Shown: positions 27,510 through 36,818, counted from the stretch's first letter. The stretch: DNA of 54,031 nucleotides from Calothrix sp. MO_167.B12 (GCA_030066045.1 JASJCJ010000020.1:1-54031); one strand, 5' to 3'. Numbers and translations are program-made. The notes: a model not told the origin generated them from the sequence alone.

Positions 27510-27738
27510 TTTCTGCTACCAACATGGCATTTATATGAGTAAAAATCCTGTCTAGTTCACCAATTAATTCTAATTCAATTACTTCTTCTGGTGTGAGTAA
27601 ATCAGCTTTTTTTCGCTCCAGAAGTTTTTCCATCCGTGCTTGCAATTCATCGTTAAATTTGAAAAGTTGGAAGTTATCTACCTTGTCTACTCTGATATTA
27701 TTCAGTAGTGATGAAGGTTTAGCTACGACTGTCGTCAT
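27499..27738 (-). CDS. Small acidic protein coupled to the HNH gene
   Basis: 79 residues with a helical, charged middle (DELQARMEKLLERKKADLLTPEE, then VIELELIGELDRIFTHINAML). The N-terminus is Ser/Asn-rich. Overlap of 11 bp with the HNH gene in a different frame. The size, charge and position just ahead of a nuclease recall antitoxin-like or accessory proteins, but I recognise no antitoxin DNA-binding fold; the function is not known. The LTPEEVIELELIGELDRI segment is reminiscent of short linker helices found ahead of other cyanobacterial nucleases. Confidence 0.65.
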   Translation of the reverse strand: MTTVVAKPSSLLNNIRVDKVDNFQLFKFNDELQARMEKLLERKKADLLTPEEVIELELIGELDRIFTHINAMLVAENDH

Positions 27739-27798
27739 GGTGTTAGCAATGCTAAATGGTAAAGCTTATTGATTAATTATAAGGGAATGCCAAGAAAT

Positions 27799-27826
27799 AA
27801 AATATCCCAAAAATGGGATATTTTTT
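27799..27826. terminator. Terminator-type hairpin between two minus-strand genes
   Basis: AAAATATCCCA (27799-27809) and TGGGATATTTT (27814-27824) form a perfect stem around AAAA, with T-rich sequence on both sides. On the minus strand it can end the transcript of the phosphoserine-phosphatase-like gene ahead of the HNH pair. A degenerate GGGCGCA hairpin lies at about 27885-27904. Confidence 0.65.
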
Positions 27827-28038
27827 ATTTGCAAGTCCCTAAAAATAACAACACAGCACCAATGTCGTTTAGCCTAATCTGAAGGGCGCAGTGGTTGCGC
27901 TCCTACGACGGGTATGTAAGTGGTATTCTATCTTAGCTACATGACAATCTCTGGGTTTTCTATGAAGCAATAGGGAAGCAGAGTACGCATAGGGAAATTG
28001 GTATTATTTTTGGTTTGCCTACAAGGACAATTAATTAT

Positions 28039-28689
28039 CTATGGGCTGGGAATTATGGATAAAACCTCTGCCAAATCTTGAATAAAATGATTCGCTTGTG
28101 CTTTCACTTTTTCTCGCACAGCATAACGTCCAAATCCAATAAACATATTCACCCCTGGTTTTGTTTCTAAGTCGCTGACACCGTCACCCACAGTTACCAT
28201 CACAGAAGGAGAATATTGATTGCGAATTTTATGGACAATCTCCAGTTTACCTCCAGAACGGGTTGTTGGATAAGTGCGATCAAAATCTTGATAGCTGCCA
28301 TCTGGGTTAAATAGTAATGGTACAGCTTCTATGGATTCAATCCCTAGATATTGGGCTAAGGGTTCAATTGCTTGTACATAGCCAGCACTGAGAATAATCG
28401 GCAACCAACCATTTTCTTTTAGGGTTGCGATCGCAGATAATGCACTTGGCTCTACTGTTTTAATGTATAATTCACCTATGTTGGTGACTTGTTCCTGAGT
28501 TGGTTTAATAATCTCCAATCTGCGGGCAAATACACTTTCCAGGGGAATTTTTCCTTCCATCGCCGCATTTGTCATTTCTTCAATTTGTTGACGTACCTCA
28601 TCTCCGGCGATGCGAGCTAATTCATCAATTCCTTCAATACTGCTAAGAGTGCTGTCACAATCAAAAATAATAATTTTACTACCAACCAT
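28039..28689 (-). CDS. Phosphoserine phosphatase-like HAD-IB hydrolase
   Basis: 216 residues, the usual length for SerB-type enzymes. DCDSTLSSIEGIDELA (DxDxT nucleophile motif and the following substrate-recognition Glu), LSAGY (motif II) and VGDGVSDLETKPGV (motif IV) are in the right order. Such enzymes remove phosphate from phosphoserine in serine synthesis; related HAD-IB members act on other small phosphates. GKLEIVHKIR supplies the conserved Lys of motif III. No neighbouring serine-pathway gene, so the substrate is inferred from motifs. Confidence 0.75.
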   Translation of the reverse strand: MVGSKIIIFDCDSTLSSIEGIDELARIAGDEVRQQIEEMTNAAMEGKIPLESVFARRLEIIKPTQEQVTNIGELYIKTVEPSALSAIATLKENGWLPIILSAGYVQAIEPLAQYLGIESIEAVPLLFNPDGSYQDFDRTYPTTRSGGKLEIVHKIRNQYSPSVMVTVGDGVSDLETKPGVNMFIGFGRYAVREKVKAQANHFIQDLAEVLSIIPSP

Positions 28690-28949
28690 TAACTAAACCC
28701 TGTATTGTTCTGAGTAGTTCGGCACCAAAAATATAACTGAAAACGGTAATCATACCAATTCAAAATACCTTACAGTCAGGCTACCCCTACAAAATTCAAA
28801 ATTGTTTGACTTTTGACTAACCCGTTTCCCGCATGGGTACTTTCAGAAGCCACTGTTGCGTCTACGGTGCAGGGTAGCCCGTGCGTACTACTATTGCACT
28901 TTATTTGTGAGACAAATCATCAGTTTGGGCGCACGCAATGCGCCCCTAC
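28690..28949. other. Gap with a dispersed palindrome
   Basis: Gene-free. It contains the GGGCGCACGCAATGCGCCC hairpin (28928-28946), directly abutting the composite element that follows, and repeat-like fragments at about 28850-28890. Confidence 0.45.
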
Positions 28950-29188
28950 ATATACGAATCCGGTTTGATTATTGAACGAAATTAGGTGTTTATAGTGGAC
29001 TGACACGCCTAAAAATGTAGGTTGGGTTGAGCGATAGGGAAACCCAACAAAGCTTTACTGGTGTTGGGTTACTCTGCTCCAAGCCGCTGTTGCGTCTACA
29101 TTCTTAAACCCAACCTACACCTATTGCACTATTTTAGCTGCGTCAGTCCACTACGTATTTTTTCAAAAATCAATTATGATTCCTATAT
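28950..29188. repeat. MITE-like element, ATATAGRAATC ends, copy 2 (interrupted)
   Basis: Left end ATATACGAATCCGGTTTGAT and right end (complement) ATATAGGAATCATAATTGAT match the copy at 10060-10239, including GAACGAAATTAGGTGTTT and the stretch before the right end. The interior is replaced by a different element (28995-29151). Confidence 0.75.
28995..29151. repeat. Nested TA-flanked MITE-like element, GTGGACTGAC ends
   Basis: Perfect 10-bp ends GTGGACTGAC / GTCAGTCCAC with weaker pairing inward, flanked on both sides by TA (28993-28994 and 29152-29153). It carries GTAGGTTGGGTTGAG...GTTGGGTTACTCTGC...AACCCAACCTAC, similar to the interior of the 21336-21551 element. It lies inside the older element at 28950-29188. 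The rest of the gap to mutS shows no further element. Confidence 0.8.
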
Positions 29189-29438
29189 ATATAAATATTT
29201 TCGTGAATTGGTATAAGTCCTGTCCTTCTAACTTCGTTTCCTAGCCTACAGTCAGACACTTCGCGTCCTTTGCGCCTTTGTGGTTTTTGAAACCAGTAAT
29301 CTTGGGACAGGAAGAGAGTTGTTTATAAACACTTACACAAATCATACAAACCTAAATAAACCTTAAAACAAACTGCAAATACCTCTGATAACGCGATATC
29401 ATCATACTTTGTCAGCTTGCATTCTTTACCAGGCATCT

Positions 29439-32093
29439 ATGGCGGCTTCCTACTCTGCGTCTTCCTCCAGTAACAACACTAATACTAATATCATCTCTGA
29501 TACTCGACAGGTAGATGTAAGTAAACTCAGTCAAATGTATCAGCATTATGTGGAGGTGAAGCACCAACATCCCCACGCTATACTACTGTATCGGGTAGGA
29601 GATTTTTTTGAATGCTACTTTCAAGATGCTGTCACATTGGCAGAGGAATTAGAACTCGTCCTCACTAGTAAACAAGCAGGGGAACAAGGACGGGTAGCCA
29701 TGTCTGGTGTCCCTCACCATGCCTGGGAACGCCACGCCACTCTGTTGGTAGAAAAAGGTTATGCAGTGGTAATTTGTGATCAAGTGGAAACTGCTGCGGA
29801 GGCTGCGGGGAGGTTGGTACGTCGGGAAGTAACCCGCATCCTCACCCCCGGTACTGTGCTGGAAGATGGAATGCTCAAAGCTAGTCACAATAATTACTTG
29901 GCAGCTGTGGTAATTGCTGGGGAAAATTGGGGCTTGGCTTATGCAGATATTTCTACAGGGGAATACTGGACTACCCAAGAAAAGAATTTGGAGTTGCTCA
30001 CCCAAGAACTAATGCGATTGCAGCCTGCGGAGGTTCTATTTCCTACCAATGCTCCCGATTTGGGGAGTTTGTTGCGCCCAGGGGAAAAATCAGAGCAGCT
30101 ACCGGAATGTTTGCCGCCCTCATTTTGCTATGCTTTGCGATCGCAAATACCCTTTTCCCTCGGAGAGGCTAAGTCAAGATTGTTACACAAATTCAAGGTG
30201 CGATCGCTGGAAGGTTTGGGCTGTGAGCATCTCCCCCTGGCTGTGAGGGCTGCGGGGGGTCTTTTAGAATATTTGGCGGAAACTCAAAAGGAAAATGCTA
30301 TCCCCCTGCAACCTTTACGCACCTATACCATTACTGATTATTTGATTGTAGATCATCAAACCCGCCGCAACCTGGAAATTACCCACACTATCCGGGATGG
30401 TAGTTTTCATGGTTCTTTATTATGGGCGTTGGATAGAACTAGTACTGCTATGGGGGGACGGGCTTTACGGCGGTGGTTGTTGCAACCATTACTAGAGATT
30501 CAGGGTATTCAATCAAGGCAAGATACCATTCAGGAGTTGGTGGAAAATACCACATTACGGCAAGACTTACGCCATTTGTTGCGGCAAATTTACGACTTGG
30601 AACGCCTGGCTGGGAGAGCTGGTTCTGGTACTGCGAATGGGAAAGATTTAGTGGCGTTGGCAGATTCTCTATCTAAATTGCCGGAGTTAGCCTATTTGGT
30701 TGGTGAAGGGACTTCCCCCTTTCTCAAGGCTTTACAAACAGTGCCATCATCATTATCAGGATTGGGGAGCAAAATTCAGGCTCACATTGTTGAGTCACCA
30801 CCCATCCATATTAAAGAAGGGGGGTTAATTCGTGAGGGGATTGACTCTCTATTGGATGAAAGAAGGGCAATGGTGGAGGAAGATAGGCAGTGGATTGCCA
30901 ATTTAGAAGTTGATGAGCGAGAACGGACGGGGATTACCAATTTAAAGGTAGGATTTAACAAGACTTTTGGTTACTATATCAGTATTTCTCGTTCCAAAGC
31001 TGATTTGGTACCTGATAATTATATTCGCAAACAAACTCTGACCAATGAAGAACGCTACATTACCCCGGAATTAAAGGAACGGGAAGCGAGGATTCTCACA
31101 GCACGGGATGATTTAAATCAGTTGGAATATGAGATTTTTGTGGTGTTACGGGAAGAGGTAGGTAAGCAGGCAGAGGTAATTCGCCAACTATCTCGGGCAG
31201 TAGCGGCGGTGGATGTGTTGTGCGGTTTGGCTGAGTTGGCGGTGTTTCAAGGTTACTGTCGTCCGGAAATGGTGCAGGGACGGGAGATTATGATGGTGGA
31301 TGGAAGACATCCGGTGGTAGAACAGTCCTTACCTGCGGGTTTCTTTGTCCCCAATTCCACCTTGTTGGGAGGAATGAACCCCAAAGACGCAGAGGGCACA
31401 GAGTCAGAGGATAATGAAAAAGCAGATTCTCCCCACACTCCCCACACTCCCCACACTCCCCCACACTCTCCCTCTCCTGATTTAATTATTCTCACCGGAC
31501 CAAATGCCAGTGGAAAAAGTTGTTACCTCAGACAGGTGGGGTTGATTCAGTTGATGGCGCAGATAGGTAGTTTTATACCTGCCAAGTCAGCGAAATTAGG
31601 GATATGCGATCGCATTTTTACTAGGGTAGGGGCGGTGGATGACTTGGCCACTGGTCAATCTACTTTTATGGTGGAGATGAATGAGACGGCAAATATTCTC
31701 AATCATGCTACCTCTCGTTCCTTGGTATTGTTGGATGAAATTGGTAGGGGAACGGCGACTTTTGACGGGCTTTCTATTGCTTGGGCGGTGGCGGAATATA
31801 TAGCTACGGATATTTGCTCCCGAACGATTTTTGCTACCCACTACCACGAGTTGAATCAGTTAGCGGGGATGTTGTCGAATGTGGCTAACTATCAGGTAAC
31901 GGTGAAAGAGTTACCGGACAAGATTATCTTTTTACACCAAGTACAGCCGGGGGGTGCGGATAAGTCCTATGGGATTGAAGCGGGAAGATTGGCGGGTTTA
32001 CCGGGGGTAGTCATTAACCGAGCCAAACAGGTAATGGGGCAGATAGAGAAGCATAGTAAAATTGCGATTGGTTTACAGAAATTGGATGAGTAG
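29439..32093 (+). CDS. mutS: DNA mismatch repair protein MutS
   Basis: 884 residues from the ATG at 29439; an upstream in-frame TTG (29409) is less likely because family members start close to this Met. Domain order: mismatch-recognition domain ([19 protein letters not shown], with the Phe-x-Glu motif altered to FFECYF), connector, lever and clamp, then the ATPase domain with Walker A GPNASGKS (about 687-694), Walker [12 protein letters not shown] and ATHYHEL. MutS binds mismatches and recruits MutL. Just before Walker A lies a Pro-His-Thr repeat (about 664-679) encoded by a 9-bp STRR; it looks like an expansion of a variable linker. MutL is not in the window. Full length otherwise. Confidence 0.93.
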   Translation: MAASYSASSSSNNTNTNIISDTRQVDVSKLSQMYQHYVEVKHQHPHAILLYRVGDFFECYFQDAVTLAEELELVLTSKQAGEQGRVAMSGVPHHAWERHATLLVEKGYAVVICDQVETAAEAAGRLVRREVTRILTPGTVLEDGMLKASHNNYLAAVVIAGENWGLAYADISTGEYWTTQEKNLELLTQELMRLQPAEVLFPTNAPDLGSLLRPGEKSEQLPECLPPSFCYALRSQIPFSLGEAKSRLLHKFKVRSLEGLGCEHLPLAVRAAGGLLEYLAETQKENAIPLQPLRTYTITDYLIVDHQTRRNLEITHTIRDGSFHGSLLWALDRTSTAMGGRALRRWLLQPLLEIQGIQSRQDTIQELVENTTLRQDLRHLLRQIYDLERLAGRAGSGTANGKDLVALADSLSKLPELAYLVGEGTSPFLKALQTVPSSLSGLGSKIQAHIVESPPIHIKEGGLIREGIDSLLDERRAMVEEDRQWIANLEVDERERTGITNLKVGFNKTFGYYISISRSKADLVPDNYIRKQTLTNEERYITPELKEREARILTARDDLNQLEYEIFVVLREEVGKQAEVIRQLSRAVAAVDVLCGLAELAVFQGYCRPEMVQGREIMMVDGRHPVVEQSLPAGFFVPNSTLLGGMNPKDAEGTESEDNEKADSPHTPHTPHTPPHSPSPDLIILTGPNASGKSCYLRQVGLIQLMAQIGSFIPAKSAKLGICDRIFTRVGAVDDLATGQSTFMVEMNETANILNHATSRSLVLLDEIGRGTATFDGLSIAWAVAEYIATDICSRTIFATHYHELNQLAGMLSNVANYQVTVKELPDKIIFLHQVQPGGADKSYGIEAGRLAGLPGVVINRAKQVMGQIEKHSKIAIGLQKLDE
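31431..31478 (+). repeat. In-frame 9-bp STRR inside mutS
   Basis: Three exact CCCCACACT units (31431-31457) plus a CCCCCACACT-CTCCCTCTCC remainder. Each unit encodes Pro-His-Thr. The unit is the reverse complement of the intergenic STRR at 5470-5505. Because 9 is a multiple of 3, copy-number change would keep the frame. Confidence 0.85.
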
Positions 32094-32149
32094 TTAAACA
32101 GGCGTTGCACAATATAGGGATGAAGTAATGAACCACATTAGCGTGCCTC
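32094..32149. other. mutS 3' flank
   Basis: Short gene-free stretch that leads into a 1-kb repeat-rich region extending to 33168. No terminator hairpin is evident directly after mutS. Confidence 0.3.
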
Positions 32150-32265
32150 TTAGGGACTTCCAGATTAAAAAACATCCCAAAGTCATTTTACCAATCGTCT
32201 GATTCGTAGGGGCGGGGTTACGGTGGGATTACAATGTGGGATAATTTATTTCTTGAAAGTCCCTT
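32150..32265. repeat. MITE-like element, TTAGGGACTTCCAG ends, copy 1
   Basis: Left end TTAGGGACTTCCAG followed by AAAAAACATCCCA; right end GTGGGATAATTTATT followed by AAAGTCCCTTA. The same two ends, in opposite orientation, bound the copy at 45422-45537. Confidence 0.7.
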
Positions 32266-32307
32266 AGCCCTTGCAGTGCGGCTGCGCCAACAGAAAAACT
32301 ACGTTAA

Positions 32308-32416
32308 CACATATCTTGCACCTTCTCAATAAGAGTAAGGTGGGCAGTAGGTGGGTTACACTAAATCAAGGGTTTCAGGCTCGAATTTTCTCAATAATCT
32401 TGTGGTGCAAGATGTG
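32308..32416. repeat. MITE-like element, CACATATCTTGCACC ends
   Basis: Left CACATATCTTGCACC, right (complement) CACATCTTGCACC. Inside: TTCTCAATAAGAGTAAGGTGGGCAG, GGTGGGTTACA, AAGGGTTTCAGGCTC. A diverged copy lies at about 12102-12217 and a fragment (reverse orientation) at 42971-43023. Confidence 0.7.
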
Positions 32417-32614
32417 AATTAACGCGCAGCGTGTGCTTTGCATTCAGCCATGCCCATAGGGTTTTAGACGCATTAGACACGAAGTGGCTTCGGTGTAGGG
32501 TAGGACGTAAAGAAAGGATTTTCTGATAGAGAGAGAAAAGAAAATCATCCCGCAAAGGAAGCAACGCTTTTTTTCATCACCAAGTATGAAAAAGGGTGTT
32601 TTCCCTACACCCTA

Positions 32615-32866
32615 GACCTCTTTCAACCGGATGACGCGCTTAAGCGGGGACACGGGGACGCGGAGCGGGATGTGTCCCGGGGCGATAAGCCCCAAGGGTC
32701 CTCCTCCCCCATCAAAATCTGCGATTTGATGGCTCCCGATTGGTAGGCACCTCAAGCCCCCACCACATCGGTGTCTGTTGCGTCTCCCTCTCTCTGCGTC
32801 TGGTGCGTCTCTTCTTGACGCCAGTCCCTCACGGGAAAATCCCACAACCAAGGATCTGAAAATGCG
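32615..32866 (-). repeat. Long dispersed repeat, copy B (inverted)
   Basis: Inverted, near-complete copy of 23279-23540, read from the minus strand in the same order of landmarks; copy B lacks the ACACGGGGCTT block and has an extra CTTAAG within the terminal GC-rich part. A GGGCGCACGCGATGCGCCC hairpin follows at 32885-32905. The remainder of the gap to 33168 is AT-rich and shows no gene. Confidence 0.75.
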
Positions 32867-33168
32867 TTGTGACTAATTCTTCAAGGGCGCACGCGATGCG
32901 CCCCTACTACGCGTATTTTCAAGTGAGGAGGAATTTCAATAATGTAACCAATTACTCATAATCAAAAACATTATTTGTCAGATTTAAACTTTTTTTTATT
33001 TTGAATCTAACTACTATTCAATCAGTGCTTATTGCAATTAATCTTCATTAAGCAGTTTTACTTGACATGATTTTGTTGAGTTAAATGGGATTATTGCACT
33101 TTAGGGATTAATGCGTTTATTGCCAATAGTTATTAGTTAGTGATGGATTTTGTTCAGAGGTAATTGGT

Positions 33169-33930
33169 ATGTCTATGTATGGTGATATTGTTTGGGTTAG
33201 CGGTAGCCCTTATTTGAGGTGTTTGCATATGCCTCTTTTAAAAAAATTATTCAGATATACAAATGTTTCAGTATGGGAATATGTTCAATCACTTGATGAA
33301 TCTGCTTGTATGGATACGGCTATAGAACTGCTACACAGTTATCTGAAAACGAAAGAATCTCCTGTTAATTTAATAGGTCATAGTATTGGAGGCACAATTG
33401 CATTAGTTTTTGCTCGTAAATACCCGCAGTTAGTCAAATCTTTGAGCTTACTTTCAGTTGCGGCGCAACCTGCAAGAACTTGGCATGTTAATTATTACCA
33501 ACAACGTCAAATATATACTCTAAATCAAGGAGAGGCTTTATCAAATACTCTTCATCATATATTTAGAGATAAGTTCCCCTGTAATCAAAGTAAATTAATG
33601 GATCAATTTTATCAAGATTTAGAAAATTTACCTTTGATGCATTCATTATTTCAAATAGAACAGTTGCCAACAGGGGGAGTTTCTATGCCATTAATGATAT
33701 GCAGTGGGCAAATTGACATGATTTTAGGATATCCAGAACTCCATGACTGGAAACAATATTTAAAATCAGCAGATATTATTTGGAAATGCCCTCAAGGCGG
33801 TCACTTTTTCCATTATTTTTATCCAGAAATAGTTAGTAAACAGATATCAAATTTTTTGCAATGCTCTCAAAGGGAGGTATTCAAAGGTCGATGCCATAAA
33901 GTTTCCACTGTAGGCGATCGCAATAATTAA
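33169..33930 (+). CDS. Alpha/beta hydrolase
   Basis: 253 residues. The nucleophile elbow GHSIGG (about 68-73), the acid region ICSGQIDMIL (about 181-190) and the His in GGHFFHYF (about 217-224) give a plausible Ser-Asp-His triad. The N-terminus starts with VWVSGSPYL rather than the typical HG oxyanion motif, so the first strand may be atypical. Substrate unknown; the family includes esterases, lipases and thioesterases. The last 20 or so residues (after FLQCSQ) look non-conserved. Ser, Ile and Lys codons suggest an AT-rich gene. Stand-alone. Confidence 0.75.
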   Translation: MSMYGDIVWVSGSPYLRCLHMPLLKKLFRYTNVSVWEYVQSLDESACMDTAIELLHSYLKTKESPVNLIGHSIGGTIALVFARKYPQLVKSLSLLSVAAQPARTWHVNYYQQRQIYTLNQGEALSNTLHHIFRDKFPCNQSKLMDQFYQDLENLPLMHSLFQIEQLPTGGVSMPLMICSGQIDMILGYPELHDWKQYLKSADIIWKCPQGGHFFHYFYPEIVSKQISNFLQCSQREVFKGRCHKVSTVGDRNN

Positions 33931-34208
33931 ATCTCTGCAAAAATATATATTGTTGTCATTTCGATTACAACACCGCCACCAATATAAGTTGCATTGGTCA
34001 TAGTTTCTGGACTTAATGGCTAAGATAAAGGCGAATAAGTAATTTGTACAAAATACATCGCCAAACTAGCATTTCCCTATCTGAATTCAACTCAAGTTAT
34101 TGATAATTTATGCCAAATTCCCACTGATTGAATTGGGGAATCTCTGCCAATAAAAATCCTCATGTATTGAGAAAAAATCTATGACTCAAATCCAGAGGAA
34201 CTTTAACA

Positions 34209-34748
34209 ATGGCAAAAATGGCTATTTTTTATGGCAGTACTTCCGGTATCACTGAAGGAATCGCCACACAAATACACGAGTATTTTGGTGAGAAACTATG
34301 TGATCTATACAGCATGGAAGAAGATTTCACCAGCACTGATGAAATGCTTGAGTATGATTATTTACTCTTTGGTTGTTCTACCTGGGGTTCTGGTGAAGTA
34401 CAAAATGATTGGCGCGATCCTTTGTTTGATATGTCAATCGAAAAACCAGATTTTACAGGTAAAACTATTGCATTATTTGGTGCGGGAGACTGTGTAACTC
34501 ACGGCGAACAATTTGTTAGCGCCTTAGGAACGTTATATGACCAATTTCAACAATTAGGTGCAACTTTAGTGGGTGATTTTCCTACCGAAGGTTACACCTA
34601 TGAATATTCCTTTGCCGTGCGCGATGGTAAGTTTGTCGGACTACCCATTGATGAAGTGAATGAGAGTGATAAAACCGACGAGCGCGTTGCTAGATGGCTT
34701 GAGGTATTAAAACCCCATTTTCCTAGCTCATCCTTGGAAACCGCTTAA
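34209..34748 (+). CDS. Flavodoxin
   Basis: 179 residues, long-chain type. FYGSTSGITEGIA (about 7-19) is the FMN phosphate loop, STWGSGEVQNDW (about 57-68) the first isoalloxazine loop and FGAGDCVTHGEQFVSALG (about 91-108) the second. Flavodoxin is a small soluble electron carrier that replaces ferredoxin, typically under iron limitation. It differs enough from the classical IsiB motifs (GTQTGKTE-type loop) that I do not assign isiB; it could be a secondary flavodoxin. GAGGAAC lies 8-10 bases upstream of the ATG. No Fur box was recognised upstream. Followed by a terminator. Confidence 0.85.
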   Translation: MAKMAIFYGSTSGITEGIATQIHEYFGEKLCDLYSMEEDFTSTDEMLEYDYLLFGCSTWGSGEVQNDWRDPLFDMSIEKPDFTGKTIALFGAGDCVTHGEQFVSALGTLYDQFQQLGATLVGDFPTEGYTYEYSFAVRDGKFVGLPIDEVNESDKTDERVARWLEVLKPHFPSSSLETA

Positions 34749-34863
34749 AAGAATTTAGAATTTACACCTGATGTGAATTAAAATTCTAGAACAAGAATGA
34801 TTGCGATCGCAGTTTAATCATTGTATGTGATCGATCGCTCAAACATCCATGTTTGTCACTACA

Positions 34864-34898
34864 GCTCCCCGACTTATTGGAGAAGTCAGGGAGCTTTT
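34864..34898. terminator. Bidirectional terminator after the flavodoxin gene
   Basis: GCTCCCCGACTT (34864-34875) pairs with AAGTCAGGGAGC (34883-34894) with one mismatch, followed by TTTT. It sits between convergent genes. Confidence 0.75.
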
Positions 34899-34903
34899 AG
34901 CCT

Positions 34904-35410
34904 TCAATATAACCAACTGCGGTAATTTGCATCGGCATTTTTCATATCTTCAAAAAGCCATACCATCCGGTCCAAAAACCAACTTTTACCCAAAATTGTC
35001 ACAACCATCCCCAAGACAGTCAACCAAGGTGCAAGCTGAATCAAACCCCAAATACACATCACTGTCCCCACTGCGGAGATGGTAGTGAGAATATTAGCCA
35101 TAGATTGATGATGTGCTGGAATGGGAATCTGTTGACGATTGAGCCACACCCGTTCCCCCAGCACGGCTTTAGATGCCCAATTATTGGTTGATTGTGGTTT
35201 GCTAAAGATTCTGGGATTAATCCAAATCCAGAACAACGATACAGCAACGGGTATAAGACACCATATCCCCATCCACACCCGACTCCAAATACTTAATACT
35301 AAAATCGGTAATCCCGAATAGCGAGTCCACACACTCCACGGGTTAGCATGGTGTTCCCAAACCTCGTCGGACATTTGAAATAGCTTGGTGAGGCTTTGTT
35401 CTACAGTCAT
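34904..35410 (-). CDS. DUF6653-type membrane protein
   Basis: 168 residues. The opening MSDEVWEHHANPWSVWTRYSG-like segment (about 13-33) is typical of this small family. Hydrophobic segments at about 34-62 and 107-140 suggest three to four membrane helices. Function unknown. Tryptophan-rich. The 3' end faces the flavodoxin gene across a shared terminator. Intact. Confidence 0.65.
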   Translation of the reverse strand: MTVEQSLTKLFQMSDEVWEHHANPWSVWTRYSGLPILVLSIWSRVWMGIWCLIPVAVSLFWIWINPRIFSKPQSTNNWASKAVLGERVWLNRQQIPIPAHHQSMANILTTISAVGTVMCIWGLIQLAPWLTVLGMVVTILGKSWFLDRMVWLFEDMKNADANYRSWLY

Positions 35411-35439
35411 AGCTGTTTATCCCCCAAATGAATCAATAA

Positions 35440-35476
35440 ATAATCAGTAATAAGTAATAAGTAATAAGTAATAAGT
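35440..35476. repeat. Short tandem repeat TAAGTAATAAG
   Basis: AGTAATAAGTAATAAGTAAT-type 8-bp units upstream of the DUF6653 gene. A related TTATTACTTA array occurs near 53903-53942. Confidence 0.8.
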
Positions 35477-35660
35477 ATTTTGGCTCTCCCACACAAGGAT
35501 ACTTCACCCTCACCAGAAAGTATTCCGGATGTGCTTGATTGATAAATATTAACCCATACAAGCGATAAACCCGACAGCATAGCCGCACTGACAGCAAATC
35601 GAATTATGATTCAATAATAGGCTGAATATATCCAAGGTGCGATCGCTCAATTACATTAAA

Positions 35661-36731
35661 ATGTTACCGATAATTAAACCCTACTTGCAATTTGTCAATG
35701 TCAGTACAACTATCTTAGCCATAGGAGCCACAGTAGCTACCCTACTGGGATTTGCCAGTAATTTCTGGTGGGGTTTTGAACTCTTAGAACATCCCAGACT
35801 ACAGTACTGTCAGATATTATTAATTACATTGGGAATCGGCGGCATTTTGCGTCAGCGTTACAGCCTAGTTTGGTTGTTTCCTCTGACTATTAACCTAGTA
35901 ATAGTAGCATTTCTTTTTTTTCCACCCCATTACAACCAACCATCTCCAGAAATTGGCGCGCCAGCAAATAACTTACGTGTTCTACATGCTAATATCGATC
36001 GCAATAATTCTCAAGTGAATCGAGCAATTGAGTATATTGATTCCCAAGCTGTGGATTTAGTTTTACTCCAGGAAGTCACCCCCTCATGGTTGATGCAATT
36101 ACAAAATCAGTTGCAAAACTATCAACTAATTACCGCAGAACCCAGGGAAGATTCCCAAGGTAGTGCATTATTCTTACCAGTATCCCCAACCCAACCACTA
36201 CTAATTAAAGAGATTAAAACCATTCACCTACCTTCCTATTCCCCACGTCCCCTGATAGAAACTAGTCTCTCCCTGGGTACAACAGAGTTTATTGTTCTCA
36301 GCCTACACATTACCCGTTCTCGCAACCAAGGAACATCTACATTCCAACAGACAGAATTTGATGCAGTTGCAAATTGGAGTAGAACCCAGCAAAAAGCAGG
36401 AAAAAAAGTAGTGATAATTGGGGATTTTAACAGTACTCCTTGGTCGAGTCGATTTCGCAAACTATTGAAAGATAGCAATCTCAATAATTCTCAACAAGGA
36501 TATGGCTTCCAAACTACCTGGTTAGCAAATTTACCACCACCTTTGAGGATTCCCATTGACCATTGCTTGCAGAGTCAGGCATTCACAATAGTTAATCGTA
36601 ATACTGGTATGAATATCGGCTCAGATCATCTACCTTTGTTAGTGGAAATACGTATGTATGAACCACCCCTATCTCCTGATGGGAATATAGCCAGTAGGGG
36701 CGGGGTTTCCCTGCCCGGAGTGAGGGAGTGA
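35661..36731 (+). CDS. Endonuclease/exonuclease/phosphatase-family membrane protein
   Basis: 356 residues from the ATG at 35661; a GTG at 35637 inside a HIP1 site is possible but less likely. Three N-terminal membrane helices (about 10-35, 48-65, 72-95 by the ATG numbering) precede an EEP catalytic domain: LRVLHANIDRNN, LVLLQEVTP (metal-binding Glu), LSLHITR, IIGDFNSTPWS and the closing PIDHCL...GSDHLPLLVE (Asp-His). Related proteins cleave phosphodiesters or phospholipid headgroups outside the membrane. The last 22 or so residues (after RMYEPPL) are encoded by a GGGGCGGGGTTTCCCTGCCC palindrome and an STRR, so the original C-terminus has been replaced. Confidence 0.75.
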   Translation: MLPIIKPYLQFVNVSTTILAIGATVATLLGFASNFWWGFELLEHPRLQYCQILLITLGIGGILRQRYSLVWLFPLTINLVIVAFLFFPPHYNQPSPEIGAPANNLRVLHANIDRNNSQVNRAIEYIDSQAVDLVLLQEVTPSWLMQLQNQLQNYQLITAEPREDSQGSALFLPVSPTQPLLIKEIKTIHLPSYSPRPLIETSLSLGTTEFIVLSLHITRSRNQGTSTFQQTEFDAVANWSRTQQKAGKKVVIIGDFNSTPWSSRFRKLLKDSNLNNSQQGYGFQTTWLANLPPPLRIPIDHCLQSQAFTIVNRNTGMNIGSDHLPLLVEIRMYEPPLSPDGNIASRGGVSLPGVRE

Positions 36732-36818
36732 GGGAGTGAGGGAGTGATGGAGTGATGGAGTGTAGACACGAAGTGGCTTCTCGTAGAGTAGGAGTGAAGG
36801 AGTGAAGGAGTGAAAGAA
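36715..36818 (+). repeat. STRR GAGTGAGG at the 3' end of the EEP gene
   Basis: GGAGTGAGGGAGTGAGGGAGTGAGGGAG-type 8-mers (36718-36745), then GTGATGGAGTGATGG and GTGAAGGAGTGAAGG variants. The stop codon TGA of the preceding gene lies in the first units. Confidence 0.8.

Noticed and set aside
34080-34208. Possible Fur-type iron box upstream of the flavodoxin gene
   Set aside because: The nearest sequence, TTATTGATAATTTATG, is too far from the consensus to support a call.
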